DNA of 64,000 bases from Bacteroidetes bacterium GWF2_35_48 (GCA_001769125.1 MEOG01000064.1:26886-90885); one strand, 5' to 3'; counted from the stretch's first letter, positions 7,952-18,598 are shown. Notes: generated by a model not told the origin, from the sequence alone. A program made the numbers and translations.

Positions 7952-9484
7952 ATGAATGTTAGATTCCTGCTTATAATTACAGTTGTAACATTAAATATTA
8001 GACTTACAACTTTAAATTGCCTTGCCCAGGGTATAGGTATCAATACCAGCGGCAATCCTGCTGATAGTTCTGCAATACTGGATGTGAACTTCAATAACAA
8101 GGGTATGCTCATTCCCCGTTTGACCACAACCGAGCGCAATGCTATCAGCAACCCCGCCAATAGTTTATTGATTTTTAATACCACCATACAGTGCTTCCAA
8201 GCTTATTATGCAGCAGGTGCTATCTGGGTGAGTATTTCATGTATAGATAATCAGTTGCCGGGCTCTTTACCTGATTCAGCAGGGTATATTTCAGGCTCAA
8301 ATTTTATTTGCTGTCCCTTAAATGGAATTTCTTATTTTGTGCCTCCAATCCAAAATGCCACTGGTTACGTTTGGTTATATTCTGGTACTGGTGTGACTAT
8401 AAGCAGTTTTACCAATCCTGTTCTGCTTAATTTTTCTGCAAGTGCTACTTCCGGTGTTCTTACCGTAATGGGAACAAATACTGCAGGCTTTGGTCCGGTT
8501 TCAGCAAGCTATGCAATAACCGTAAATCATTTGCCTGCGGCTCCGGAATCAGGAATACATATTCCATCGGACGGGCAAATAATTTGGAACTGGAGTGCTG
8601 TTTCGGGAGCTGTCGGGTATAAATACAATACAAATAATAATTATAATACCGCAATTGACAACGGCGCAAGTATCTCCTGTACACAAACGGGACTACTCTG
8701 TAATAATTCATATTCCTTATATGTATGGGCTTATAACTTATGCGGGCATTCTGCTGCAACTATCCTGTCACAAAGCACAACAGCATCTTGTTGCAGTCCT
8801 TTGGTTGATTCGCGTGACGGTCAAAATTATAATATTGTCAAGATCGGGTCTCAGTGTTGGATGGCGCAGAACTTAAATTATGGCACATTTGTGCCTATTT
8901 CCGTTGGAGGGCAAGACCCTCCTGGTATCCAAAAATATTGTCAGAGTCAATTCGATGTTGATAATTCAGCTTGCCTTTTTGGTGGTTTATACGAATGGGC
9001 TGAAATGTTGAATGGTTCATCAGGGTGCAATGGTACAGGTGTCCCGCCTGATGATAATTGTTCAATTCCGGTACAGGGTATTTGCCCCGTTGGTTGGCAT
9101 ATACCTTCCCACTATGAATGGACCACTTTAGAAAAAAATGCAGGCTCTGATCCGGCAGCTTTCCCTTATGATACAACGACTAACAATTTGTATTTAGGTG
9201 TAGATGAAGGAGGGAATCTTAAAGAAGCGGGTTTAACACATTGGGTGGATCCGAATCTTGGGGCTACTAACTCAAGCGGGTTTTCTGCCATTCCTGGTAG
9301 TATGGGGTCATGGAATGGGCAGTTTATCTTAGGGGGTTATGGAAGGAGCGGTTACTGGTGGTCTTCTACAGATTCAGGGACATATTCAGCTTGGCTCAGG
9401 TCTATGAATTATGACAAGGCAAAAGTAATTCGTAGCAAGATGAGTAAAACTTACGCTTTAAGTGTCAGGTGCGTGAAAAATTAA
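7952..9484 (+). CDS. FISUMP-domain secreted protein, paralogue 3 (one PKD-like domain added)
   Basis: Signal peptide ending NCLAQ, then the motif AILDVNFNNKGMLIPRLTTTERN. An inserted PKD-like domain (about 105-195: CPLNGISYFVPPIQNATGYVW, FSASATSGVLTVMGTNTAG) replaces direct passage to the Fn3-like domain, which is shorter and diverged here (about 197-277). The FISUMP domain fills about 280-510 and ends VRCVKN. Compared with paralogues 1 and 2 this shows gain of a module, which paralogue 4 carries twice. The 5' region of the protein is nearly identical in pattern to its neighbours, consistent with tandem duplication. Confidence 0.9.
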   Translation: MNVRFLLIITVVTLNIRLTTLNCLAQGIGINTSGNPADSSAILDVNFNNKGMLIPRLTTTERNAISNPANSLLIFNTTIQCFQAYYAAGAIWVSISCIDNQLPGSLPDSAGYISGSNFICCPLNGISYFVPPIQNATGYVWLYSGTGVTISSFTNPVLLNFSASATSGVLTVMGTNTAGFGPVSASYAITVNHLPAAPESGIHIPSDGQIIWNWSAVSGAVGYKYNTNNNYNTAIDNGASISCTQTGLLCNNSYSLYVWAYNLCGHSAATILSQSTTASCCSPLVDSRDGQNYNIVKIGSQCWMAQNLNYGTFVPISVGGQDPPGIQKYCQSQFDVDNSACLFGGLYEWAEMLNGSSGCNGTGVPPDDNCSIPVQGICPVGWHIPSHYEWTTLEKNAGSDPAAFPYDTTTNNLYLGVDEGGNLKEAGLTHWVDPNLGATNSSGFSAIPGSMGSWNGQFILGGYGRSGYWWSSTDSGTYSAWLRSMNYDKAKVIRSKMSKTYALSVRCVKN

Positions 9485-9585
9485 AAAAGAATTTAAAGTG
9501 TTTTAATAAATGGAAATATTAATGAATAATATCATTTTAAAAAAGTTTTCCTGTAACGTATTAATTAAATTACTACCAAAATAAA

Positions 9586-11445
9586 ATGAAATTAAAATCC
9601 TTGCTTTATATAATTGCTGTAGTAATTTTAAACATTAAACTTATTACTATAAACTGCCAGGCACAGGGAGTAGGGATAAATATTGCCGGTAACCCTGCTG
9701 ATAGTTCAGCAGGTCTTGATGTAAGTTCCGTGAACAGGGGGTTGCTTATTCCCCGCCTGACTACCGCACAGCGCAATGCTATTATAAATCCATCAAATAG
9801 CTTAATTATATTTAATACAACAACTCAATGCTTCGAAACATATTTATCGACTGGTGCCTCTTGGGTTCATATTGCTTGTATTGCTTGCCAGTTACCCGGT
9901 TCTTTACCTGGTGCGGCAGGTGTAATTTCAGGCACAACATATATTTGCAGTCCTCAAAATAGTATTTCTTATTCGGTTCCCTTAGTTACGAATGCTGATA
10001 GTTATTTATGGTTATTTACCGGTTCAGGTTTTACTATAACAGCCGGTGTGGGCACAAATACAATTACTGCTGATTTTTCTGCATCGGCTACTTCTGGATC
10101 ATTAATTGTATATGGCATCAATGCTTGCGGGAATGGTGGTATTTCTTCTATGGGATTTTCAATAATAGTCAATCCGGTTCTTGCTGCTGCTGGTTCGATA
10201 AATGGTATGGACTCTGTTTGCCAGAGTCAGAATGGGGTTGTATATTCCGTGCCTTCCATCGTCAATGCCACAAGTTATTTCTGGTCATATTCAGGTACAG
10301 GCGCAACAATTAACGGTTCAGCCGATTCTGTTACTATTAGTTTTTCTGCAAGTGCAACATCTGGCATTCTCACTGTAAGAGGGATCAATGCCTGCGGCGA
10401 TAGCGGAATAGTTTCGGACGACTTTGCGTTAACTATTAATCCTTTGCCTGCTGTCCCGGTTGTTGGTAATGCTACTAATATAACCGAAACGTCTTTTTCC
10501 GCTAACTGGGCTTCGGCTTCAGGTGCTACAACTTATTATCTGGATGCTGCCACTGATAATTTTCCGTCATTTCCATCTTATGTTGTAGGCTTTAACAATC
10601 TTGAGCTAGGTAATGTAACCTCCTTTAGCGTTTCAACTGGCATAACTTGCGGAACAACTTACTACTATCGTGTGAGGGCTTCTAATTCATGCGGAACAAG
10701 TATCAATTCAGGAGTTGTTTCTGTAAACACTGTTGCCTGCTACATCTGTGGAAGCCCTCTAACCGATTCACGCGATGGTCAAATTTATAATACAGTCTTG
10801 ATCGGCTCCCAATGCTGGATGGCACAAAATCTAAATTATGGCACCTTTGTTGGAGTTGACGTTGGAGCACAAAACCCTGCAGGTACACAGAAATATTGTC
10901 CAAACAGTGGTGGGTTTAATGACCCGACTTGTCCTTTTGGTGGTTTGTATGAATGGGCAGAGATGATGAATGGTTCTGTTTCCTGTAATGGTGCAGGTGC
11001 ACCGCCCACTGATAAATGTTCTTCTCCGGTTCAGGGAATATGTCCAAATGGATGGCATATACCTTCCCATTATGAATGGACAACATTGGAAAAAAATGTT
11101 GGCAGCAATCCTGGTGCCTTTCCTTATAATATTACCACAACAGATTTTTCATTAGGTACAGATGAAGGCGGAAACCTGAAAGTAACACCCATTTGCGGAA
11201 CACAACCCTGTTGGAACAGTCCTAACACGGGAGCAACCAACTCCAGCGGGTTCACTGCCCTTCCGTCTGGTATCGATGTTGGTGCCGGTTTCGGCGATTA
11301 CAATATAAGGGGTGACTGGTGGTCATCAACAGAGTTCAATACAACAACCGCTTGGTATCGGCGTGTAGATTACGGCAACAGCAAAGTATGGCGAAGTAAA
11401 TTTACTAAAACATTCGGACTTGCTGTTAGGTGCATAAAGGACTGA
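9586..11445 (+). CDS. FISUMP-domain secreted protein, paralogue 4 (two PKD-like domains)
   Basis: The longest paralogue, 619 residues. Order: signal peptide ending NCQAQ, the motif AGLDVSSVNRGLLIPRLTTAQRN, two PKD-like domains (about 105-198 and 200-292, each ending in FSASATSG-type strands followed by GINACG), an Fn3-like domain (about 295-385) and FISUMP (about 388-619, ends VRCIKD). The two PKD-like copies are clearly duplicates of each other. It has no T9SS tail, so if it reaches the surface it must use another signal, perhaps the FISUMP domain itself; that is inference. Confidence 0.9.
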   Translation: MKLKSLLYIIAVVILNIKLITINCQAQGVGINIAGNPADSSAGLDVSSVNRGLLIPRLTTAQRNAIINPSNSLIIFNTTTQCFETYLSTGASWVHIACIACQLPGSLPGAAGVISGTTYICSPQNSISYSVPLVTNADSYLWLFTGSGFTITAGVGTNTITADFSASATSGSLIVYGINACGNGGISSMGFSIIVNPVLAAAGSINGMDSVCQSQNGVVYSVPSIVNATSYFWSYSGTGATINGSADSVTISFSASATSGILTVRGINACGDSGIVSDDFALTINPLPAVPVVGNATNITETSFSANWASASGATTYYLDAATDNFPSFPSYVVGFNNLELGNVTSFSVSTGITCGTTYYYRVRASNSCGTSINSGVVSVNTVACYICGSPLTDSRDGQIYNTVLIGSQCWMAQNLNYGTFVGVDVGAQNPAGTQKYCPNSGGFNDPTCPFGGLYEWAEMMNGSVSCNGAGAPPTDKCSSPVQGICPNGWHIPSHYEWTTLEKNVGSNPGAFPYNITTTDFSLGTDEGGNLKVTPICGTQPCWNSPNTGATNSSGFTALPSGIDVGAGFGDYNIRGDWWSSTEFNTTTAWYRRVDYGNSKVWRSKFTKTFGLAVRCIKD

Positions 11446-11500
11446 AAAACTTTAAGTAATGCAATATACGATTAGATGAATATATAATTCTGACAAAATA

Positions 11501-14155
11501 ATGAATAAGAAAATTATACAGAACATAAAATATAAAGCACAATTTGTTAGGTATAAACCAATGCCCATAATACAAAATGTAATGTGGTACTTGTCATTTT
11601 TGGGTCTGTCTAAACGGTTTAGTTATTGCTTATTTATTTTTTCATTTATGTTAAATACAGTCAATGTTTTTGCTCAAACTTCTATGTGGAATAACGACAG
11701 CTCAAAAACACATATTCAATCAGGTACAATTATTGTCATTCCCGGAAATTTGATTAATCTCCATAGTGGTACTTTTAATAATTCAGGGGCAATAAATCTT
11801 CACGGTAATTGGTTCAATAATTCAGGAAATGCAACATTTACCAATTCAAGTCCGGGTACCGTTTTTTTGCTTGGTGATACGCAAATAATCGGAGGCATAA
11901 ATCCCACTCTGTTTTATAACCTAAATCTGCAGGGAACCGGTGTAAAAAAATTGAATATTAACAGCATGGCAGAGGGGAAATTGTCATTAAACGACAGGGA
12001 ATTAAACACTCAAAATTATTCTATGTCTGTGTTATCTGCTGATACGTCTGCTATCATGCGGACGACAGGCTACGTCAGCAGTACTGGCTCGGGTTGCCTT
12101 GCACGGGTGACAAATACCTCTCTGCCATATTTATTTCCTGTCGGTTCATCTTTTGGTACATTTCGTTACAGGCCCGTTACAATAACTCCGACATCAGTAA
12201 ATTTAAATATGTTTTCAGTAAGAATGGCAAATGTAGATGCTTCTGCCGAGGGTTTTGACTTGGGCGTAACAGACGGGATAGTATCAGATATTAATAATAA
12301 ATTTTTCCACCGGATAAACCGAACGCTTGGTGCCGATGGAGCTAAAATTTGTATTTATTATGATAACGCTACTGATAGTATTTTTTCCGGTTTATCCCAC
12401 TGGCAAAATACACCAGATAGGTGGGAGGATGTAGGAACTGTGACCGCAGTTTATAATACATCTCCTGCTTTCAGCAGCTTATCCGTTTCTAACTGGTACG
12501 ATTTTACCGGAGAGCCCTTTGCCTTGTATGGTTCTTCCTGCGTGCCATCATCTGTTCCGGTATCCCTTACGGTTAATCCGGCTTCGGGCTGTGTTGGTGA
12601 GCCGCATACTTTGCAGGTGCAAGGTGGTTTATTGGGGACAGGGGCTTCATGGTATTGGTTCGAAGGTGGTTGTGGCGATACGCTACTTGGAATAACTGCA
12701 AGCGATTCTATAAGTATTTTTCCTGTTGGGACAATAACTTATTTTGTCAGGGCTGAAGGTGCTTGCGGAATAACACCATGTGTCAGCATTTTGGTAAAAC
12801 CGTCCCCACTTGCGCCTGTGAGTATTGGTATTTCTGCATCCGATACAATAATATGTAATGGCTCATTGGTTTCCTTTTCTGCCTTGTATGCAAACGGTGG
12901 AATGAACCCCTTTTTTCAGTGGTATCTGAATGGGAATCCTGTAGGTGCAGATAGTTCTGAATATAACCTCACAAATTTAAATAATGACGATACTGTTTAC
13001 TGCATTCTCATATCTTCTGCCGAATGTGTAACGGGGAATCCGGCAACCTCCGGCACAATTGTAATGTCAGTAAACCCCACCTACATCATATCAGGCATTG
13101 TCGGGATATGCGAGGGTAATTTTTATAATTTCGGAGATACTATTTTAACTACTGCGGGAATTTATACTCATACATTCGCTTCTGTAAAGGGCTGCGATTC
13201 TATTATCACCTTAACCCTGAATGTAAATCAGGCCTATGTCATACCAAGCGCAGTTGAGATATGTCAAGGCGACAGCATATTCTTAAACGGTAGTTGGCAA
13301 CTTACATCTGGCAACTATTCCGACTCGTTGCATACAATCTATGGTTGTGATAGCATAATTACTACAAATTTAACTGTTACGCCTGCTTTATTGGTGAGCG
13401 TAGTCATTTCTGCAACCGACACAATTATTTGTGCAGGGACTAATGATTCAATAATGATTTCAGGGACAAATGGAGGAACCAGTCCTGCATATCAGTGGTT
13501 TATTAATGGCTTATTTGCAGGGTCAGGTAATTTTTTATCACAAAATTCATTTTCTGATAGCGACAGTATATTTTGTATAATGACATCAAGCCTCACATCT
13601 TGTGTAACCAACAACCCCGCAACATCAAACAATGTTTCTTTAAAAGTAAATCCCATGCCTGTAATTTTTATAAATAAAACAAACGAAAGTTGCTTGGGAG
13701 CAAATGATGGTAGTATTGATTTATCTGTTTCAGATGGGACACCTCCATATTCTTATATATGGAGTAGTGGTCAAACTATTGAAGACATTAATTCTTTGGT
13801 ATCTGAGACATATTCTGTACAGGTAACCGATGGCAATTCGTGTATATCTCAAGGGAGCTGTGAAATTGCCGCAGCTTCGGCAACTTGTATTTATGTGCCT
13901 AATATTTTTTCTCCAAATGGTGATGGGAAAAACGATAAGCTTTATGTTAGAGGTGGAGGTATCAGGTATCTGGAATTTTCAATTTACGACCGATGGGGTA
14001 ATAAAGTATTTGAAACAAATGACCAAAACATAGGTTGGGACGGGTGTTACAAAGACTCACCAATGAATGCCGCTGTTTTTGTATATTATGTAAAAGTGGA
14101 AATAATAACTGGCAACACAATTGAAGTAAAAGGGAATGTTACCCTTGTACGTTAG
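11501..14155 (+). CDS. Large adhesin with SprB repeat and gliding-type (type B) C-terminal domain
   Basis: An 884-residue T9SS cargo protein. The N terminus is long; an ATG at 11582 also precedes the hydrophobic signal ending VNVFAQ. The body includes a beta-rich region with IHSGTFNNSG-like strands (about 65-160), several Ig-like repeats (QWYLNGNPVG near 480 and QWFINGLFAG near 665), and a SprB-type repeat (about 722-790: CLGANDGSIDLSVSDGTPPYSYIWSSG ...VQVTDGNSC, quoted in part). The end is the gliding-motility-associated C-terminal domain (VPNIFSPNGDGKNDKL to the last residue), which by family knowledge targets proteins to T9SS and often works with a PorP/SprF partner. Such a partner lies two genes downstream. 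Confidence 0.9.
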   Translation: MNKKIIQNIKYKAQFVRYKPMPIIQNVMWYLSFLGLSKRFSYCLFIFSFMLNTVNVFAQTSMWNNDSSKTHIQSGTIIVIPGNLINLHSGTFNNSGAINLHGNWFNNSGNATFTNSSPGTVFLLGDTQIIGGINPTLFYNLNLQGTGVKKLNINSMAEGKLSLNDRELNTQNYSMSVLSADTSAIMRTTGYVSSTGSGCLARVTNTSLPYLFPVGSSFGTFRYRPVTITPTSVNLNMFSVRMANVDASAEGFDLGVTDGIVSDINNKFFHRINRTLGADGAKICIYYDNATDSIFSGLSHWQNTPDRWEDVGTVTAVYNTSPAFSSLSVSNWYDFTGEPFALYGSSCVPSSVPVSLTVNPASGCVGEPHTLQVQGGLLGTGASWYWFEGGCGDTLLGITASDSISIFPVGTITYFVRAEGACGITPCVSILVKPSPLAPVSIGISASDTIICNGSLVSFSALYANGGMNPFFQWYLNGNPVGADSSEYNLTNLNNDDTVYCILISSAECVTGNPATSGTIVMSVNPTYIISGIVGICEGNFYNFGDTILTTAGIYTHTFASVKGCDSIITLTLNVNQAYVIPSAVEICQGDSIFLNGSWQLTSGNYSDSLHTIYGCDSIITTNLTVTPALLVSVVISATDTIICAGTNDSIMISGTNGGTSPAYQWFINGLFAGSGNFLSQNSFSDSDSIFCIMTSSLTSCVTNNPATSNNVSLKVNPMPVIFINKTNESCLGANDGSIDLSVSDGTPPYSYIWSSGQTIEDINSLVSETYSVQVTDGNSCISQGSCEIAAASATCIYVPNIFSPNGDGKNDKLYVRGGGIRYLEFSIYDRWGNKVFETNDQNIGWDGCYKDSPMNAAVFVYYVKVEIITGNTIEVKGNVTLVR

Positions 14156-14254
14156 CATATTCTCACAGGTCTGTAAGCGCTCTTATGTGCTGCAATACCT
14201 GTCTGGTTTTTAAAAGAAAAATTAATATAAATTATAAACCTAAATTGTTTAATT

Positions 14255-16135
14255 ATGAAATCAAAAGTATTATTGACAGTAACATCGGCAAGTATCAAAT
14301 GTTTCGCAAAGATGCCAGTTTCGATAAATTTGTTTTGTAAAAAGAAATCATCATTCATTTTATTTTGTTTGTTTCTTTCGTTTAATATGTTTGCATCTTC
14401 TGGCGGTCCCGATGCATTCGGATATACTTGGAAAGACAGCAATGAACCGGGTGGCCCTGTTTACAACTGGGCTGATATTTCCTTAACAGGCATTCCTGTT
14501 TTAGGCTTAGGCGACGATAATTATAAGGGCATTTATTCTGCCAATTTTTCTTTTTATTGGTACACTGTAAAAGACATGTGGATTGGTTCAAACGGTTATA
14601 TTTGCTTTGGTCATGGTATCAATATTGGGGCAACTTTTCCTTCAATTCCCGATTCCACGGATAATAAGCATAATTTTATTTGCGGTTTATTAGCTGACTT
14701 AACCTTTATCGGTGATGGGAATCCGGCAAAATGTTATTATCAATCATCAGGCGACTCTGTAATTGTTTCTTATGTGAATGTACCTTTTTATTCTTCAACC
14801 TATCCCTATTGGACAGGCAGTAATACTTTTCAAATAATTGTTTGCAGATCCGACAAGTCTATTACAATAAATTTTCAAAGTACATCTGGTACAACTTTAT
14901 ATACTGATATAAGAACAGGTATTGAAAACGTAACAGGAGGCATGGGCTTGCAACCTTTTTATGGTTCATATCCTTCAGCAAATTATACAATAAAATATTA
15001 TTATCCTCCGGTTCCTTCTTATTTTATTGTCGATGGAAGTGTCATCTGGAACACAAATCCTGGAAGTAATGGTCTTTTCCTTCCCTACCCGACAAATTTT
15101 TCACTGAGTGCAAATATTGCAAATACCGGAAATTTAGATATTTCTCCTCCAATTACTGCAACCGGTAATGTGAAAAATATGGTTGGTATTTCATTTGTTA
15201 ATACCTCCAAGAATTTTTCAAATGCAATTTTAATAGATCAGGATAGGACTATTAATTACCCTGATTCGTTCATTCCAAATTCTCCCGGAACTTATCGTTA
15301 TATAACTACTTTGTCGGGCATATCTAATGATGGAATTCATTCAAACGACTCATTAGTACAGGAACTTGTCGCTATTGATACCTCGTCAAATATAATGACT
15401 CTGAATTTTACCGATAATTTTACATCTCAAAGTATTTCTTGGGCAAGCGGAACTGGTGGTCTGGGTGTATACTATATACCCCCTGTTTATCCTGTTAAAA
15501 TTATTAATACAAGATATTTTATAAAAGAGAACCCTTATGGAGCATCCTTTGCTGCAAAAATTTACGATGATGATGGTGCAGATGGTGCTCCAGGAACTTT
15601 GCTCGATTCTATTTTGGTTTCTGGTTCAGATATATTGATTGGCAGTTATTCAACAATTAATCCCACTCACGATATAATTATAAATAGCGGGGGTGTTTAT
15701 GTGGCGTGGGAAATGAATGGACAGGGAATCGCTTTAGCTGTTGATGAAACCCCTCCATTCTCATATAGAACTTTTGAATTTGGCAGTAATATATGGTCAG
15801 AATACAGGGATAATGAAATTCACGATTTTATGATTACTCTTAATATTCAGAAATACCATGACCCGGTAAGTGTACAGGATTTTTCGTATAAAGCACCTGA
15901 CTGTTTAAATATATACCCAAACCCTTGTAACAAGCTGGCTGTTGTAGAATTTTCAAACCCCGGACATTCTAGCTACCTCCTTAAAATTACAGATATGAAA
16001 GGAAATATTATTAATATCAAAAATGGTATTACTTCCGAAGAATTTACTATTGACAGAGATTTCATGAGTACGGGTATCTATTTTATTGAGTTAATAGGAG
16101 ACAAATACTATAAAGGGAAATTAGTTGTAGAATAA
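14255..16135 (+). CDS. T9SS type A secreted protein, function unknown
   Basis: 626 residues. The start at 14255 gives a somewhat long N region followed by the hydrophobic segment SSFILFCLFLSFNMFAS. The first domain (about 48-255) contains WIGSNGYICFG and a pattern like nidogen/beta-sandwich exterior domains. A middle part (about 390-520) looks like another beta domain (ASFAAKIYDDDGADGAPGTLL). The tail is a type A sorting domain (LNIYPNPCNKLAVVEF, ITDMKGNIINI, STGIYFIELIGDKYYKGKL). No catalytic motif is seen. It lies between the type B adhesin and the PorP/SprF gene with short gaps, so co-expression is likely. Confidence 0.85.
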   Translation: MKSKVLLTVTSASIKCFAKMPVSINLFCKKKSSFILFCLFLSFNMFASSGGPDAFGYTWKDSNEPGGPVYNWADISLTGIPVLGLGDDNYKGIYSANFSFYWYTVKDMWIGSNGYICFGHGINIGATFPSIPDSTDNKHNFICGLLADLTFIGDGNPAKCYYQSSGDSVIVSYVNVPFYSSTYPYWTGSNTFQIIVCRSDKSITINFQSTSGTTLYTDIRTGIENVTGGMGLQPFYGSYPSANYTIKYYYPPVPSYFIVDGSVIWNTNPGSNGLFLPYPTNFSLSANIANTGNLDISPPITATGNVKNMVGISFVNTSKNFSNAILIDQDRTINYPDSFIPNSPGTYRYITTLSGISNDGIHSNDSLVQELVAIDTSSNIMTLNFTDNFTSQSISWASGTGGLGVYYIPPVYPVKIINTRYFIKENPYGASFAAKIYDDDGADGAPGTLLDSILVSGSDILIGSYSTINPTHDIIINSGGVYVAWEMNGQGIALAVDETPPFSYRTFEFGSNIWSEYRDNEIHDFMITLNIQKYHDPVSVQDFSYKAPDCLNIYPNPCNKLAVVEFSNPGHSSYLLKITDMKGNIINIKNGITSEEFTIDRDFMSTGIYFIELIGDKYYKGKLVVE

Positions 16136-16145
16136 ATTAAAAAAT

Positions 16146-17264
16146 ATGAAAAGCCTGAACTCGAAAACTTGTAATGAGTTATGCACCACATTGAAGTTAT
16201 CGAACTGTCGTACAATAATTATCATTCTCACAGTTCTTACTTTAAACCTTAGGTTTGAAACTTTAAACTGTTTCGCTCAGGATATTCATTTTTCACAGTA
16301 TTATGCGAATCCATTAAACATAAATCCTGCATCAGCCGGATCTTTTAATGAAAATGCAAGAATATTACTTACATATAAAGATCAATGGGGTCAATTGGAA
16401 AATCCTTATAAAACCTATGCCTTTTCGGCTGATGCAGGTTTTCTTAGAAATAAATTAAAAACTGGTTATTTAGGTGGTGGCATAAACTTATTGCATGATA
16501 TTGCGGGTATAACAAAACTATCCACTACTGTAATAAACCTTTCGGTTTCCTATCATGTGAAATTATCTAGGTTAAATATGCTCACAGCCGGGATACAAGG
16601 TGGAATCATTCAAAATAATATAAATTCCACTGACATGCAATGGGATAACCAGTATGATGGTAATGGCTTTAATCCGGCTTTAGCTTCTGGAGAAAATATC
16701 AACTACGATGGTTTTTTATTGGGGGATGCAAGTATAGGGTTGCTTTGGAAATATCAATCAGAAAAAGTGAAAATCTTAATTTCAAATGAAGGTATCAAAA
16801 CCGAAATCGGGGTTGCTGCTTTTCATGTAAACAAACCTGAATATTCATTTTTCAATGCATCAAAAGACAACCTTTATACTCGTTTTGTAGCTCATGGTAA
16901 AGCGTCTGTAGAAATTTCAAATACAAATTTTGCTGTCGTTCCAACATTCACTTTTATGAGACAATCGGTATCTGGTGAATTAATATTAGGTTCTTATTTT
17001 AGGTTTATGGTAAAAGATAATTCTGCGAACAAAGGATTTTTATATTCAACAGCCCTGTCGGTAGGGACACATTACAGGTGGGGCGATGCTTGGATTTTTT
17101 CTGTTCTATTTGAATCAAAGCACTGGGCATTAGGTTTAAGCTACGACATGAACACATCTTCTTTAAAATATGCCACCAACAAAGACGGTGGAATTGAAGT
17201 AACCTTGCGCTTTACTACCCCTAATCCATTTGAATACAGGAATAGAGGGAATAGTTTATTATAG
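16146..17264 (+). CDS. PorP/SprF-family outer-membrane protein (T9SS-associated)
   Basis: 372 residues with signal peptide ending NCFAQ and the diagnostic opening DIHFSQYYANPLNINPASAG of the PorP/SprF family, followed by YKDQWGQLENPYKTYAFSAD. The remainder alternates beta strands as in an outer-membrane barrel and ends LRFTTPNP. By family knowledge these proteins anchor or help export cargo with type B C-terminal domains, as SprF does for SprB. The type B adhesin at 11501-14155 is the likely client, and the start 10 bases after the previous stop indicates one operon. It is the last recognisable gene before the accessory island. Confidence 0.93.
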   Translation: MKSLNSKTCNELCTTLKLSNCRTIIIILTVLTLNLRFETLNCFAQDIHFSQYYANPLNINPASAGSFNENARILLTYKDQWGQLENPYKTYAFSADAGFLRNKLKTGYLGGGINLLHDIAGITKLSTTVINLSVSYHVKLSRLNMLTAGIQGGIIQNNINSTDMQWDNQYDGNGFNPALASGENINYDGFLLGDASIGLLWKYQSEKVKILISNEGIKTEIGVAAFHVNKPEYSFFNASKDNLYTRFVAHGKASVEISNTNFAVVPTFTFMRQSVSGELILGSYFRFMVKDNSANKGFLYSTALSVGTHYRWGDAWIFSVLFESKHWALGLSYDMNTSSLKYATNKDGGIEVTLRFTTPNPFEYRNRGNSLL

Positions 17265-17441
17265 TAGTCTATGAAGTGCTTTATTCCTTGGTCCCCATTT
17301 TTATTATGCTTGTCGTTTTATTTCATGTTAGTGTGCTGTATTTTATTTGTATTTCATTTTATTTTTTTAATTTGATTTTATTTGGAAATTTTGTATGCTT
17401 AACCGCCCTTCACATATATTAATCTGTTTACTTATTAAATT

Positions 17442-18563
17442 ATGGTATCCTTTGAAGTCCTTAGTGCTGTTGATTTTGTCATATTTAAGCAGGTCGTCAG
17501 GGGTGCTTTTAATCCGGTATTTGCTACAAAAATTGCTCTTAAATCTGCTCTTAATCTGGTTCGCACTGCGAATACCCATGTTGTTTGTTCCGCTCAAACT
17601 AAAGAAGAAATTCTGAATTCAGTCACAAAACTAGATTTAACCCATTTTGGTTATCATACTGCCAATGATATTGAAATTTCATATACATTCAATACTGAGC
17701 AGAAATTACATCAGGCAATCATTAAGCCTCGTATAATCTATCCTTTAAGCGAAGATATATCCTTGCCGGAACCACTCGACTATAAAACAAAATCGTATCT
17801 CAATTTTTTTGCAGACGAGTTCGAACGTATTAAAATTCGTGCTGAAAAAATCCTCGCATCAACTTCAACACAAAAAGAAACTGCATTTATAGCATCTCGC
17901 AATTTGCAGCTTTTACGTAAACTCAATCACGATTCACAGGTACATTTCAATTATATTTGCTCACGATCTGACTTACAAGCTACTTCGTCAGATTTATTTA
18001 TAATCTATGTTCTGAATCTTTTCATAATACGTAGCATCGTTTTTTACTCAAAATTTTTCAAACCATTTCTCAATGAAAAAACAACTTCCGAAGATGTACT
18101 TCGATTAACATTTAAGAAAAAAATCCCATGGATATTAAAACATCCCTGGCTATTTATTGAACACCCTCTGCTATACGAAATCATAACTGAAAACAATGTA
18201 TGTTCACCGTCTTGTGAAATCAATCCAGAATATCAAAAGCTCAATAGCTTAAACACGCTTAAAATTCCGGAACCTTTGCTTAAAGAAGTATTGGGTATAA
18301 TTCAGTTCAAAAACTCTATAAAATTAAACGGCAATACCAATATTTTAGCTGATGCATTTTATCAAATGCTGAATAAAAACATTGAAAACGGCTTGCCTTA
18401 CATGGACAGTAATTCCGCAGCAATAAGCAAACTACTTTCATTTTTTGTTATAGACAAAAACAACGAACCCTTAAATCCGAATTCTATCTGCACCATGCTA
18501 AAACCCTCTAATTTTAATAAGCGTCCACATAAAGACGACGAAAAAAAGGTTAATCTTTTATAG
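17442..18563 (+). CDS. Mobile-element-associated protein, RteC-like in pattern, function unknown
   Basis: 373 residues, no signal peptide, no transmembrane segment, no enzymatic motif. The second half ends LADAFYQMLNKNIENGLPYM ... ISKLLSFFVIDKNNEPLNPNSI ... LKPSNFNKRPHKDDEKKVNL (quoted in pieces). I recall this C-terminal pattern from Bacteroidota proteins beside excisionase genes in genomic islands, including RteC-like regulators; this is memory, not a search. It precedes the HTH excisionase-like gene by 445 bases that are full of dyads. The likely role is regulation of element excision or transfer. The 177 bases before it (17265-17441) show nothing recognisable. Confidence 0.6.
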   Translation: MVSFEVLSAVDFVIFKQVVRGAFNPVFATKIALKSALNLVRTANTHVVCSAQTKEEILNSVTKLDLTHFGYHTANDIEISYTFNTEQKLHQAIIKPRIIYPLSEDISLPEPLDYKTKSYLNFFADEFERIKIRAEKILASTSTQKETAFIASRNLQLLRKLNHDSQVHFNYICSRSDLQATSSDLFIIYVLNLFIIRSIVFYSKFFKPFLNEKTTSEDVLRLTFKKKIPWILKHPWLFIEHPLLYEIITENNVCSPSCEINPEYQKLNSLNTLKIPEPLLKEVLGIIQFKNSIKLNGNTNILADAFYQMLNKNIENGLPYMDSNSAAISKLLSFFVIDKNNEPLNPNSICTMLKPSNFNKRPHKDDEKKVNLL

Positions 18564-18598
18564 ATTTAATTCTTTTTCTTCATTTTTCACATTATAAA

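Noticed and set aside
8460..9176. Minus-strand open frames inside the FISUMP genes
   Set aside because: They are shadows of the plus-strand genes, which have signal peptides and conserved domains in frame.
17265..17441. Left attachment site of the island
   Set aside because: I searched this spacer by eye for a copy of the tRNA-Arg 3' end or of the ttttaccta words and found none.
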